Shown in pieces: positions 10,633 through 19,593 of a stretch of 64,000 nt of DNA. Made by a program: the position numbers and the translations under genes. Origin of the DNA: DATKFM01 sp963851215 (GTDB taxonomy: Bacteria; Pseudomonadota; Alphaproteobacteria; Dongiales; Dongiaceae); the NCBI GenBank assembly GCA_963851215.1, contig CAWKOG010000022.1, positions 62,001 through 126,000 on the forward strand. Direction: 5' to 3'. The notes under the pieces were generated by a model. The model saw only the letters and a list, made by a program, of their open reading frames with translations. It searched no databases and was not told the DNA's origin. How positions within the stretch are numbered: the first letter of the stretch is position 1; each line of letters starts with the position of its first letter.

Positions 10633-11537
10633 CAGCTGACCCAGTGAATACGGTCAAGTCGCGCGAGACGCAGGCCGGCGAGCGTCAGCCCGTAGCAGGC
10701 GAGGAACCCCATCAGCATCAGGATGGAGATTGCAGCGCCCTGCGGCCAATCGCCCACTGCCTTGAAGTTGGCCTGGATCTGCACGCCCAGCATCTGGCCG
10801 CTGGTGCCGCCGATGAGTTGCGGCGTGACGTAGTCGGATGCCGAAAGGATGAAAACGAATAAAAAGGTGGTCGCTGCCGGCGCCGCGATCAGTGGCAGCA
10901 CGATCCGCCGCCAGCGCTCCCAGGCGTTGGCGCCTAGATCCTGCGCCGCCTCCAGCAGCGCCGGCACGATGGGCCGGAAACCGGCATAGAGCACGAGCAC
11001 GACATAGGGCAGGAAGATATGCACGAGCGCCAGCGTGACCGAAAGCCGGTTGTAGATGAGGAACTCGAGCGGCGCGTCGATCAGGCCAAGGCCCATCAGA
11101 GCCTGGTTGATCACTCCGTTCGTGCCGAGGATGGTGCGCCAGGCATAGATTCGTACCAGGTAGCTGGCGAACATCGAGGCCGTGATGATGAACAGGAACG
11201 GCATCTGCCAGCGTCCGGCCGCGTAGCGTAGCCAATAGGCTACCGGCAGCGCCAGCGCCACCGAAGCGACCGCGCCCAGAAGCCCGATCGCGACCGAGTT
11301 CAGCGCCAGCGTTCCATTCAGCCCGTAACCCAATGCACGCCCATAGGCGTCGAGCGTGAACGGCGTGGCCACGGAAAACAGCCGCGCCGTCAGGAAGCTG
11401 TAGACGAGAAAGACGGCAATGGGCACCACCAGGAGGATGGCGAAGCCCACCGCCGCCGGCGCCGCCAGCGCGATCGGATCCTGTTGCATGGGCCCGAACG
11501 CGGTCTGCGGGGTCTGGTCATTGGGCGCTATGGTCAT
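10632..11537 (-). CDS. ABC transporter permease, PotB type
   Basis: A 301-aa inner-membrane permease. Hydrophobic segments include AVGFAILLVVPIAVFLVYSF near residues 30-49, and ALEL-type helices around residues 85-110, 120-145 and 185-205. The EAA loop is LLEAAQDLGANAWERWRRIVLPLIAP. The sequence WRTILGTNGVINQALMGLGLI resembles PotB proteins. It is separated by 16 bp from the binding-protein gene upstream and coupled to the PotC-like gene downstream. Role: first subunit of the import channel. Confidence 0.88.
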   Translation of the reverse strand: MTIAPNDQTPQTAFGPMQQDPIALAAPAAVGFAILLVVPIAVFLVYSFLTARLFSVATPFTLDAYGRALGYGLNGTLALNSVAIGLLGAVASVALALPVAYWLRYAAGRWQMPFLFIITASMFASYLVRIYAWRTILGTNGVINQALMGLGLIDAPLEFLIYNRLSVTLALVHIFLPYVVLVLYAGFRPIVPALLEAAQDLGANAWERWRRIVLPLIAAPAATTFLFVFILSASDYVTPQLIGGTSGQMLGVQIQANFKAVGDWPQGAAISILMLMGFLACYGLTLAGLRLARLDRIHWVS

Positions 11538-11553
11538 TGCATCGTCGCCGGCA

Positions 11554-12696
11554 TCAGCCCGCCGACTTCACCTCTTGCCAGGCCGCCAACACCTTCTCGC
11601 GGGTCACGAACTCCGTCGACTCCAGCGGCGGATCCTGCTGCAAGGGCGAGCGCCCGAAGAAGCCCTCGAGGTCCTCGTAAGGGTACAGCGCCGCCAGCGT
11701 CGGATCGAGCTTCTCTTGCGCGCCCTTCACGACGACGCCGCCCACCAGGCCGGTCGCCGTCGCCGCGTTGATGTCGGGCTTTAGGGTCTCGTCGATCCAG
11801 GCATAGACCGTATCCACATTGTCAGCACCCGGCGGAATCGCCCAGGCGTTGGAGAAGGCAAGCCCACCGCCCTTTTCGGGCCAAGTGGTTTCGATGGTGT
11901 TCTTCCCGGCCTGCGCGCCGAACGACTTGTAGGCCGCCCAGCCCAGGAACGACAGCGCGATATCCCCGGCGATGAAGCGCGTGGATACGTCGCCGTAGGA
12001 GGCGGAGATGCCTTTGGTCTGTTTCGCCAGCTCCTTCAGCCAGTCGGTCACCGACTTGAAGTCGCTCTCGGTCATGCGCGAGGAATTCGAGGCCCAGCAC
12101 ATGGGCTGCCTGCCCATAAGCGCCCAGCGGATCGTCGGGCATGCCGACCTTCCCCTTGTACTGGGGATCGAATAGGATGTCGTAGGAGGTCGGCGCCTCC
12201 TTGATCACGCTCGAAATCGTAGCTGATGCCGACGGCGCCCCAATCCGCGGGCACGCCGGTGCGCGTGCCGTCGGTTTCTACCCAAATGTTCTGCACATCT
12301 GACGCGAAAAAGGGCAGTAGATTCCCGAGATTTGGAATCTTGGCCGATGTCAATCGGCTGCAGGATCTTCAGCTCCCGATAGAGCTGTTTGTAGGACGAT
12401 CCGTAGGTGATAAGGTCCAGGCCTTCTCCGCCGCCACCCAGGATCTTCGCCTGGATGTCGTCGTGCGATCCCATATAAGTCGACTGCAACTCGACGGCGT
12501 TCGCCTCCTTCCAGGCTTTCATCTCGTTGGGGAAGTCGTAGCCCTCCCACGACATGAAGTCGATGACTCCCGATGCCTTGGCTTGGCCGCGCGCCGGACG
12601 CAGCGACGGCGACCAACCGGCGATCAGCGCCAAGCTGCCGCTTTGCAACAAACGGCGCCGAGTTAGCGCGAACTTTCGATGCTCATTCCTATCCAT
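11554..12696 (-). pseudogene. ABC transporter periplasmic binding protein, PotD/PotF type, frameshifted
   Basis: About 380 codons; would be the ligand receptor for the adjacent permeases. The start at 12696 gives a twin-arginine-type signal (LTRRRLLQSGSLALIAG), suggesting Tat export. Body parts include VIDFMSWEGYDFPNEM, LDLITYGSSYKQLY, VPADWGAVGISYDFERD, TSYDILFDPQYKGKVGMPDD, FIAGDIALSFLGWAAY and FSNAWAIPPGADNVDTVYAWID, all in the order expected for PotD-like proteins. Three frame changes (near 12340, 12205 and 12100) break the frame. Since the permeases and ATPase are intact, either the importer lost its receptor recently or these are sequence errors. Confidence 0.8.
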
Positions 12697-12767
12697 CTAT
12701 TGCCTCCCTCGTTTGAACATCAGGCCGGGTTCTTAGTTCGGTTTCTGTCGTCGTGGATTCCGGTGCG

Positions 12768-13424
12768 CTACTTTTCCTTTACGACTACCACCTGGTCGAT
12801 CCAGCCGGTGGCCAATTCCCTAGCGATGCGCTCAGCGGCGTCGCCGTCATTGGCGGCCAGCGCGTCGATCAGCGGCACATGGCAATCGGTCTCGTGCCCC
12901 TCGGCGGAGAACAGGTTTTCGGCGAAAGTGAGGGCAAGGGCCATGCGCGGATGGATTTGCGCGAAGATCTCGCGCAGCAGCTCGTGGCCGGAGAGACGGT
13001 AGATAGCTTCATGAAGCTGCAGATGCGCCTCAGTGAGCTTGGCAAGATCGCCGCTCTTCTCCGCAGTGCGCATGCGCGTAAGTAGGCCGCGAAGCCGAGT
13101 GATGTCGGCTGGCGTCGCCTTCGCGGCAGCGAGCCGTGCCGAGAAGGCATCGAGCACCGCGCGCAACGTGAACAACTCGCGCAACTCGCGAGCATGCAGG
13201 CGCGAGACAAAATTGCCGCGGTTTTGGATCTTCACTACAAGCCCTTCGCGCTCGAGCAGGGCCAGGGCTTCGCGCATCGGCGCCTGACTGATGCCAAGCT
13301 CGCGTGCGATCCGCAACTCAACAATCCGCTCACCGGGCTGTAGCTTTCCGGTAATGATTAGGTCGCGCAGAACATGCACGACCTGGTCGCGTTTCGAAGC
13401 CGTCTGTATCGTCGCCAGCGCCAT
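12768..13424 (-). CDS. GntR-family transcriptional regulator (FadR/FCD subfamily)
   Basis: A 218-aa regulator. An N-terminal winged helix-turn-helix (about residues 10-75) contains the GntR hallmark LQPGERIVELRIARELGIS and QAPMREALALLEREGLV. A C-terminal all-helical FCD ligand domain (about 85-210) contains HLQLHEAIYRLSGH and HVPLIDALAANDGDAAER, with conserved metal-binding His/Asp positions. Members usually repress an adjacent catabolic operon and are relieved by a carboxylate ligand. It lies 71 bp upstream of the binding-protein gene on the same strand and therefore probably controls the transporter-dehydrogenase-aldolase operon. A perfect palindrome abuts its start codon. Confidence 0.9.
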   Translation of the reverse strand: MALATIQTASKRDQVVHVLRDLIITGKLQPGERIVELRIARELGISQAPMREALALLEREGLVVKIQNRGNFVSRLHARELRELFTLRAVLDAFSARLAAAKATPADITRLRGLLTRMRTAEKSGDLAKLTEAHLQLHEAIYRLSGHELLREIFAQIHPRMALALTFAENLFSAEGHETDCHVPLIDALAANDGDAAERIARELATGWIDQVVVVKEK

Positions 13425-13426
13425 AT

Positions 13427-13442
13427 CGATTATCGATAATCG
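13427..13442. promoter_or_regulatory. Perfect 16-bp palindrome, probable GntR operator
   Basis: CGATTATC followed by GATAATCG forms an exact palindrome that begins 3 bp upstream of the regulator's start codon. It occupies the place where a ribosome site would lie. GntR/FadR proteins bind short palindromes of this size and often autoregulate, so this is the natural operator candidate. That is inference from position and symmetry only; no second copy was noticed upstream of the binding-protein gene. Confidence 0.5.
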
Positions 13443-13900
13443 TTAAGCGATAAACCGTTATAGTGGTGGGCGAGGGCCAACGCAAATGAAACCTGGGGCG
13501 ACCATCGAGCGAAATCCTGAGCGTGGACTGACAGATTTTACCTTTCACAGCGGTGGCGCCGGCGCCAATTAATCCATGAATGCTGGGCTAGGCACCTTTG
13601 GTGTAGGTCGATACCGACCCACCGAGACTTGTGCTGTAAGCCAGGTGGCTGTGACCACTGTCAGTGGCCGATCCGCCACGCGGACGCTAGCAACGGGCTA
13701 TTGCCTGTCGCCCCTCTCCTGGGGACCCGGGTTCGTCTCGGCTATAAGAACTACTAAAGTCCGAGTTTCCGGTTCTCCGCTGTCTGCCTCGTGGCAACTC
13801 CGGGCATCGTACTCACCTCCAGAGCAGAACAGGCGAGTTCGGTGTCAAAACAAACTCGCCAATTGAATGGAACGGGCGAAGTTCCTGAATGCTCCTTCGC
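13443..13900. other. Gene-free stretch between the GntR regulator and the alcohol dehydrogenase
   Basis: About 460 bp without a convincing gene. One open frame (13576-13866, plus) codes for a 96-residue protein with no recognisable features. The segment contains several short inverted repeats (for example around CCACTGTCAGTGG near 13657), so a structured RNA or remnant of a mobile element is possible, but I could not assign it to a known family. Confidence 0.35.
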
Positions 13901-14920
13901 TCAACCCCCACTAAAATCGATCACCAATCGTCCGACGACCTCGCTGGCGGCAAGACGGTCGAGTGCCTGATTGACGGCGGATAACGGAATGGCTTCGGCC
14001 TCGCTTTGCAGCCCGTGGCTCGCGGCGACGGCGATCAGGTCCCGCAGCTCCTGCCGGCCGCCCTCATAGCTGCCTTGGATGGTGCCGCCGACCTCAATGA
14101 GATCGGTTGGAGCGAATGATACCTCGCCGCGCGGCAGTGCCACGAGAATGACGGTGCCATTCGGCCTCAGCGATCGCATCATTGGCCGCCAGGTTTCGAG
14201 GGTAGTCGCGAAATTGAGACAGGCATCGGCGCCACCAAGACCCCGGATGAATGAGCCGACATCCTCGTTGGCAGCAATGACGAAATCGGCACCCAGCGAA
14301 CGCGCCTTGTGAAGCTTCACATCATCGATATCGACGGCAACTACAGTGGCGCCGGCGATCTTGGCGAGCTGAATGGCGTAGAGACCGAGCCCGCCGCAGC
14401 CGAAGACGGCGGCGAGGCGATTTGGCGCGAGTTTCGCCTTGCGCAAGGCGCTAAATGCGGTGAGGCCGGCGCACATCAGCGGTGCCACCGTGATGGGGTC
14501 CATTTCAGTGGGAACCGGTGCCACCCAGGAGCTGCGTACCCGGACATATTCGGCGAAACAGCCGTCCACCGAGTATCCATGGCGATCGGCTTGCGGGCAG
14601 AGTGCTTCCCATCCGGTCAGGCATTCCCGGCAGGCGCCGCAAGCGGTATGCAGTGCCGGTATCCCGACCCTGTCACCAATTCCGACCGCATGGTCTCCCG
14701 ACCCAAGCGCCACGACATGGCCGATGCCCTCATGGCCGAGTACGCGCGGCAGCCGCATGGGCCAGTCGCCATGCTGTAGGTGCCGATCCGAATGGCATAC
14801 ACCGCACGCTTCCAGTTTTACGAGGGCCTCGCCGGATCCCGGCTCCGGTACCGGCATCTCCCGGAACTCGAGCGGCTGTCCGAACTTCGTCAGCACGGCG
14901 GCCCGCATTGTCTTTGTCAT
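13901..14920 (-). CDS. Zinc-dependent alcohol dehydrogenase (AdhA/AdhP-like, MDR family)
   Basis: A 339-aa medium-chain dehydrogenase oxidising primary alcohols to aldehydes with NAD(P). The catalytic zinc site is shown by CGVCHSDRHLQHGDW and GHEGIG, the structural zinc lobe by CGACRECLTGWEALC, and the Rossmann fold by AAVFGCGGLGLYAIQLAKIAGATVVAVDID. The start at 14920 has a GGAGGA ribosome site. It is transcribed alone, divergently from the glycine-betaine transporter operon. The exact substrate is unknown. Confidence 0.88.
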   Translation of the reverse strand: MTKTMRAAVLTKFGQPLEFREMPVPEPGSGEALVKLEACGVCHSDRHLQHGDWPMRLPRVLGHEGIGHVVALGSGDHAVGIGDRVGIPALHTACGACRECLTGWEALCPQADRHGYSVDGCFAEYVRVRSSWVAPVPTEMDPITVAPLMCAGLTAFSALRKAKLAPNRLAAVFGCGGLGLYAIQLAKIAGATVVAVDIDDVKLHKARSLGADFVIAANEDVGSFIRGLGGADACLNFATTLETWRPMMRSLRPNGTVILVALPRGEVSFAPTDLIEVGGTIQGSYEGGRQELRDLIAVAASHGLQSEAEAIPLSAVNQALDRLAASEVVGRLVIDFSGG

Positions 14921-15109
14921 CGCTCCTCCGAGTCAGACGGAGGTCCATTCTCGACACTCTGGGCAACGGCATACAATAGGGTCCTTCCCGATCCCGGCAA
15001 AGCGGTGCAACAAGTCGGCATGCGGGTTTGATTGCATGATAAGCCGGGCCTGCTCTAAGCTTGCCAAGAGCCGCGCCGGATGAGCGCTGGATGGCGAGTG
15101 GAGCGCTAC

Positions 15110-16144
15110 ATGGCCGACAAGGTCATCGAGTGCAGGGAAGTCTGGAAGCTGTTCGGCGGCCGCGCCGCAGAGGCACTGGCGGCGATGCGGGTCCAGCACC
15201 TCCGCAAGGCAGAAGTGCTGCAGCGGTTCGACTGCGTCGTCGGAGTCGCAGCGGTCGACCTGGAGGTCACGCGCGGCGAGATCTTCTGTATCATGGGCCT
15301 GTCAGGTAGTGGCAAGTCAACTCTCGTCCGACACATCAATCGGCTAATCGAGCCAAGCGCCGGTCACATTATCGTCGACGGCGAGGACATCGGCAGCAAG
15401 AGCGCCATCGAGATGCGCCGCTTGCGGTCCGAAAAGATGGGTATGGTCTTCCAGAACATGGCGTTGCTGCCGCACCGAACGGTGCAGGAGAACATCGCCT
15501 TTGGTCTCGAGCTTCGCGGAGTGCCGAAGGAGGAGCGCCTCGCAATCGCGGACGAGAAACTGCATCTGGTCGGTCTCGAAGGTTTCGGTAACCGGTATCC
15601 GGATCACCTGTCGGGCGGCATGCAGCAACGAGTCGGTCTCGCTCGCGCAATGGCCGCCGATCCCGATATACTGCTCATGGACGAGCCGTTTAGCGCCCTC
15701 GATCCGTTGATCCGCCGCCAACTGCAGGACCAGTTCATCGACTTGGCTTCTCGCGTGCGCAAGACGACGGTGTTCATCACACATGATCTAGACGAGGCCA
15801 TCCGGCTCGGCGACCGCATCGCCATCATGCGCGATGGCCGCATTGTGCAGACCGGGACGCCGTCCGAAATCGTCCGCAACCCACGCGATGACTACGTCGC
15901 CGATTTCGTCAAAGGCATCTCACGGCTGAAGCTCGTCGCTGCCGGCGAAATCATGGAACCAATCGATGGCCAACTTGGCACCGACTTTCGCCTCTGCCCG
16001 CGCGCCAACGTAATGGCCGATCTCAATGCTCTGGTGGATTTGGCGGCGGAGACGGATCATCCGATTGTCATCGTTGCCGAGGGCCGCGAGGTTGGGCTAG
16101 TGACCAAGCGCCAGCTGTTTCGCGGCATCCAAGGGAGAGCATGA
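15110..16144 (+). CDS. Glycine betaine/proline-type ABC transporter ATP-binding protein (ProV-like)
   Basis: About 344 aa; an alternative ATG at 15080 would add 10 residues. The long ProV-specific N-terminal linker is followed by Walker A GLSGSGKSTLVRHINRL, the Q-loop VFQNMALLPHRTV, signature LSGGMQQRVGLARAM, Walker B ILLMDEPFSALDP and H-loop ITHDLDEAIRLGDRIAI. The C-terminal 70 residues (from DYVADFVKGISRLKL) form a short regulatory tail like the CBS-containing tail of ProV/OpuAA. Its stop overlaps the next start (ATGA), so it is coupled to the permease. Function: energises uptake of a betaine-like osmolyte or nutrient. Confidence 0.88.
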   Translation: MADKVIECREVWKLFGGRAAEALAAMRVQHLRKAEVLQRFDCVVGVAAVDLEVTRGEIFCIMGLSGSGKSTLVRHINRLIEPSAGHIIVDGEDIGSKSAIEMRRLRSEKMGMVFQNMALLPHRTVQENIAFGLELRGVPKEERLAIADEKLHLVGLEGFGNRYPDHLSGGMQQRVGLARAMAADPDILLMDEPFSALDPLIRRQLQDQFIDLASRVRKTTVFITHDLDEAIRLGDRIAIMRDGRIVQTGTPSEIVRNPRDDYVADFVKGISRLKLVAAGEIMEPIDGQLGTDFRLCPRANVMADLNALVDLAAETDHPIVIVAEGREVGLVTKRQLFRGIQGRA

Positions 16145-17502
16145 ACATGTCCGACATCGTCGCCGACAACAAATCTCTGGAGGCGTTCGCCGAACGCAAT
16201 GCCGACTATTACGCCCGCGCTTTCGCGCGGCACGTCCGGCGGCGTCAGATCTTCAATCCGAATTTGGCGGCTCTCCTCGTCGGACCACTGTGGGCTGCCG
16301 CCCGGCGGTTGTGGGGCCTATTTTGGTTCGGTTTGTTGGGCGAATTGCTGGCGCTGACCCTCCTTATCCGCGCGTTTTTGATGCCGGACGCGGACGCGCC
16401 GGACGCACCGTCGAAGCTCGCTCCACTCGCGCTTTTCGGGCTCCTCCGCCTGACCCAATCCCTGGCGGCCAATGCCGCCTATTTGCGCCGCTATGAGCGG
16501 TGGCGCATCGACAACAGGGTCGGTGGAGGCTTCGCCGGGCGTCCCTTGCTGGCCGGCGTCGCGCTAACGCTCGCGATCTATCCGCTGACCATCTACCGAT
16601 TCTGCAGTGCGCAAGTGGCCGACGGGATCGCGGTGTTTCCCGCAGCCACCGGCTTCTCTCGTCTGATCGCCAAGCGCATCAGCGACCTATTCGACTGGAT
16701 GACGGTCGAGTTCGAAGCATTCTTCGACGCCATCACGGCCATGATCCGTACGGTCCTGAACCACATCGACTGGATCCTCGTGACGACGCCGTGGCCGGTC
16801 ACCGAACTCATCGTCCTGCTCATCGCTTGGCGGCTTGCCGGTTGGCGCGTGACCCTTTTCGCACTCGTCTCCCTCGCTTATCTCGGCCTCTTCGGCTTCT
16901 GGGAGAAGAGTATGAGCACCATGGCTCTGGTGATCACAGCTGTGTCCATCTGCATGCTATTCGGCCTGCCGCTCGGGGTCTGGTGCGCAAAGAGCCGGCG
17001 CGTCGAGGCCGTTTTCTATCCAGTCCTCGACGCCATGCAGACGCTGCCGACCTTTGTCTACCTGATTCCGGCCATCGCCTTCTTCTCGATCGGCAAAACG
17101 CCGGGCGTCATTGCCACCGTCATTTTCGCCTTGCCGCCTATGATCAAGCTGACGGCGCTGGGCATTCGACAGGTGCCGGCACACATCGTCGAGGCGGCGG
17201 TTGCATTTGGTGGAAGCCCTGCGCAGATCCTTTTCAAGGTGGAACTGCCGCTGGCCAGGCCGTCCATCATGACCGGTCTAAACCAGACGATTATGATGTC
17301 CTTGTCGATGGTTGTCATCGCCGCGCTGATCGGTGCCGGCGGGTTGGGCGAGGACGTGACGCGAGCCCTGCAGTTCCTACAGAAGGGCCAAGGCATGCTG
17401 GCCGGCCTCGCCATTGTCCTCTGCGCCATGGTGATCGACCGCGTGTTGCAGGGAGCGCATGGCCGCAACACGGAGGGCGACCGCCGCAATACGGACCAAT
17501 AA
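16141..17502 (+). CDS. Glycine betaine-type ABC permease (ProW-like) with N-terminal DUF2628-like membrane domain
   Basis: A 453-aa inner-membrane protein. The C-terminal part (about residues 215-445) is a ProW permease: several helices, MSTMALVITAVSICMLFGLPLG, DAMQTLPTFVYLIPAIAFFSIG, and the EAA-like loop EAAVAFGGSPAQILFKVELPLARPSI. The first 100 residues contain NPNLAALLVGPLWAAARRLW followed by hydrophobic helices, resembling the small DUF2628 membrane domain; this is a resemblance I see by eye only. ProW usually has a shorter N-terminus. It is coupled to the ATPase upstream; the binding protein follows about 130 bp downstream. Confidence 0.87.
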   Translation: MNMSDIVADNKSLEAFAERNADYYARAFARHVRRRQIFNPNLAALLVGPLWAAARRLWGLFWFGLLGELLALTLLIRAFLMPDADAPDAPSKLAPLALFGLLRLTQSLAANAAYLRRYERWRIDNRVGGGFAGRPLLAGVALTLAIYPLTIYRFCSAQVADGIAVFPAATGFSRLIAKRISDLFDWMTVEFEAFFDAITAMIRTVLNHIDWILVTTPWPVTELIVLLIAWRLAGWRVTLFALVSLAYLGLFGFWEKSMSTMALVITAVSICMLFGLPLGVWCAKSRRVEAVFYPVLDAMQTLPTFVYLIPAIAFFSIGKTPGVIATVIFALPPMIKLTALGIRQVPAHIVEAAVAFGGSPAQILFKVELPLARPSIMTGLNQTIMMSLSMVVIAALIGAGGLGEDVTRALQFLQKGQGMLAGLAIVLCAMVIDRVLQGAHGRNTEGDRRNTDQ

Positions 17503-17630
17503 GCAACAGGCTTGCGATTGACCGAGGGACTGGAGCGGGTGGTATAATCGGCACCACAATCTCGAAGAACAATCAATAATCCATCCGGATGCGGCATCGG
17601 CCGCCCGGGACAACTGGGGAGGAGTCAAGC

Positions 17631-18662
17631 ATGAAACATCTGGGAAGATTGCTGAGCGTGCTCACGGCGATCGTGATCGCGACCGGCGCCCCGGCCCATG
17701 CCGGGGAGAAAGTCGTCATCGGCGAACTGAGCTGGACCGGCGGCATCGCCATTCAGAACATCATGAAGGTGGTCATCGAGAAGTATCTCGACGGCGAGGT
17801 CAGCTTCTTGCTGGTCGGCGAAGAGGCGATGTATCCCGCGCTCGATAAGGGCGACGGAAGCATCGACGTCCAGCCCGACCTCTGGTCGCAGCACACTACG
17901 GCGATGCTGAATGAGTACGTGCTGCCGGGAAGCAAGGAATCGATCAGACTGAACGATACGCCCTACAAAGGCACCGAAGGCATATTCGTACCAGGATATG
18001 TTCAGGATCAGTACAATATCAAAAAGCTCGCCGACTTGGCCAACCCCGAGACGGCCAAGATCTTTGATACGGATGGCGACGGCAAGGGCGAGTATTGGGC
18101 GGGCGCGGTTGGTTGGGAGGCGACGAACCATTCGATGGTGCGTGCGAAATCCTACGGCTTTGACAAGTACTTCGCAGCAACGACAGTCGAGCAACCTGTT
18201 TTCCTGGCTCAGCTCTCCGCCGCCTATCAGCGTAAAGAGCCGATCGTCTTTTACTACTGGACCCCGGAGTGGATCTTTGCATTTTACGACCTGCGCATGC
18301 TTGAGGAGCCGCCATTCGACGGCTATTCCAGCGAGGACAAGGTGAACGATCCGCTTTATAAGGCGGATGGCTGCTACAAGTTCTATCAACCCGGCGACAA
18401 TCCGGATTGGCTGGAAAAGGGCAGCATCACCTGCGCGCAGCCGGATACCGATGTCTACGTCGCGCGCTCAAAGGCGCTCGATGAGCGGGCGCCCAAGATC
18501 GGGAAGTTCTTGCAACAGATCACGCTGACTCCCGACCTGGTGAACGCGTGGATCCTGGCAATCGATCAGGATAAGCGCGACCCGTTGGAAGTTGCCAAGG
18601 AGTGGGTCGAGCAGAACAAGGAGATCGTCGAAGGTCAGTGGCTGAACGGCATCATGATGTAG
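17631..18662 (+). CDS. Glycine betaine/choline-type ABC substrate-binding protein (ProX-like)
   Basis: A 343-aa periplasmic receptor. I start it at the ATG at 17631 (GGGGAGGA ribosome site) rather than the longer open frame from 17589. The signal peptide MKHLGRLLSVLTAIVIATGAPAHA is followed by KVVIGELSWTGGIAIQNI, VQPDLWSQHTT, YWAGAVGWEATNHSM and PIVFYYWTPEWIFAFYDLR. The abundant Trp/Tyr residues are typical of quaternary-ammonium cation-pi pockets. It completes the ATPase-permease-receptor operon. A strong hairpin follows it. Betaine, choline, carnitine or a related compound is the likely ligand. Confidence 0.88.
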   Translation: MKHLGRLLSVLTAIVIATGAPAHAGEKVVIGELSWTGGIAIQNIMKVVIEKYLDGEVSFLLVGEEAMYPALDKGDGSIDVQPDLWSQHTTAMLNEYVLPGSKESIRLNDTPYKGTEGIFVPGYVQDQYNIKKLADLANPETAKIFDTDGDGKGEYWAGAVGWEATNHSMVRAKSYGFDKYFAATTVEQPVFLAQLSAAYQRKEPIVFYYWTPEWIFAFYDLRMLEEPPFDGYSSEDKVNDPLYKADGCYKFYQPGDNPDWLEKGSITCAQPDTDVYVARSKALDERAPKIGKFLQQITLTPDLVNAWILAIDQDKRDPLEVAKEWVEQNKEIVEGQWLNGIMM

Positions 18663-18670
18663 TGCGCGAA

Positions 18671-18707
18671 GCGGTTCGACTTGGGTTAAACGCCCAAGGC
18701 GAACCGC
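18671..18707 (+). terminator. Strong hairpin after the betaine-transporter operon
   Basis: An inverted repeat, GCGGTTCG-CTTGGG pairing with CCCAAG-CGAACCGC, closes a six-base loop just 9 bp after the binding-protein stop and 20 bp before the next gene. No T run follows, so it is either a weak terminator or a 3'-end stabiliser that sets transporter expression apart from the downstream hydrolase gene. Confidence 0.5.
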
Positions 18708-18726
18708 CGCTCACCTCGCCGGGCAC

Positions 18727-19590
18727 ATGAAACTCGTACGCTTTGGAGATGCCGGCGCCGAACGGCCGGGTCGCATCGGCGCCGATGGGGTCCTCCGCGA
18801 TCTGTCCCAGCATATCTCGGACATCTCGCCTCCAGTTCTCTCTAAGGATGCATTGACGAAGCTGGCGGCTCTCGGTGATGAACAATTGCCGATCGTTCAT
18901 GGGCGCCAGAGATTTGGGCCACCAGTAGCCGGCGTCGGCAAGATTGTCCTGATCGGTCTGAACTATAGCGACCATGCCGCCGAGTCCGGCCTGCCTGTGC
19001 CGGGCCGTCCGGTTGTCTTCCTCAAGGCGACTACGGCGCTGAGCGGCCCGACCGATCCGGTCGTCATGCCGCGCGATGCGCAGACAGTCGACTGGGAGGT
19101 TGAACTCGGCATCATCTTGGGCGGCACGGCCCGGTATGTCGAGAAAGGGGACGCCCTCTCCCACGTTGCCGGCTTCTGCGTGATGAACGATGTGTCAGAG
19201 AGGACATTCTCGGAGGACAATGGCGGGAACTGGACGAAGGGCAAGAGTTGCGACACCTTCGGCCCGATGGGTCCGTGGCTAGTCACCGCTGACGAGGTGA
19301 CGGACCCGCAGCGCCTTGGAATCTGGCTGGAGGTGAACGGAAAGCGGTATCAGAATAGCAACACTGCCAATATGGTTTTTGGCGTTGCAGAGCTCGTATC
19401 GTACGTTAGCAGATTCATGACATTGCAGCCCGGCGACGTCATCTCCTCAGGCACGCCAGGCGGCGTGGGTCTCGGCCAGAAACCGCCCATCTTTCTCAAG
19501 CCTGGCGATGTCATGCGACTGGGTATCGACGGGCTTGGCGAGCAGCGCCTGGAAGTCGTTCCGTTCTCGCTCGATTGTTTTTCGCGCTGA
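18727..19590 (+). CDS. Fumarylacetoacetate-hydrolase-family protein
   Basis: A 287-aa FAH-fold enzyme hydrolysing C-C bonds of 2,4-diketo or acylpyruvate-type acids. Visible are KIVLIGLNYSDHAAES, the metal site DWEVELGIILGG (E-x-E), FCVMNDVSERTF, KSCDTFGPMGPWLVTADEV and SSGTPGGVGLGQKPP, all typical of the family. The similarity is to the 2,4-diketo-3-deoxy-acid hydrolase/ureidoglycolate lyase branch, which fits a sugar-acid oxidation route. It is convergent with the UxaA-like genes, ending 3 bp from them. Confidence 0.87.
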   Translation: MKLVRFGDAGAERPGRIGADGVLRDLSQHISDISPPVLSKDALTKLAALGDEQLPIVHGRQRFGPPVAGVGKIVLIGLNYSDHAAESGLPVPGRPVVFLKATTALSGPTDPVVMPRDAQTVDWEVELGIILGGTARYVEKGDALSHVAGFCVMNDVSERTFSEDNGGNWTKGKSCDTFGPMGPWLVTADEVTDPQRLGIWLEVNGKRYQNSNTANMVFGVAELVSYVSRFMTLQPGDVISSGTPGGVGLGQKPPIFLKPGDVMRLGIDGLGEQRLEVVPFSLDCFSR

Positions 19591-19593
19591 TTA

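Noticed and set aside
16500..17579. 359-codon plus-strand frame overlapping the ProW-like permease
   Set aside because: A shadow frame of the permease with Arg/His-rich composition and no start signal.
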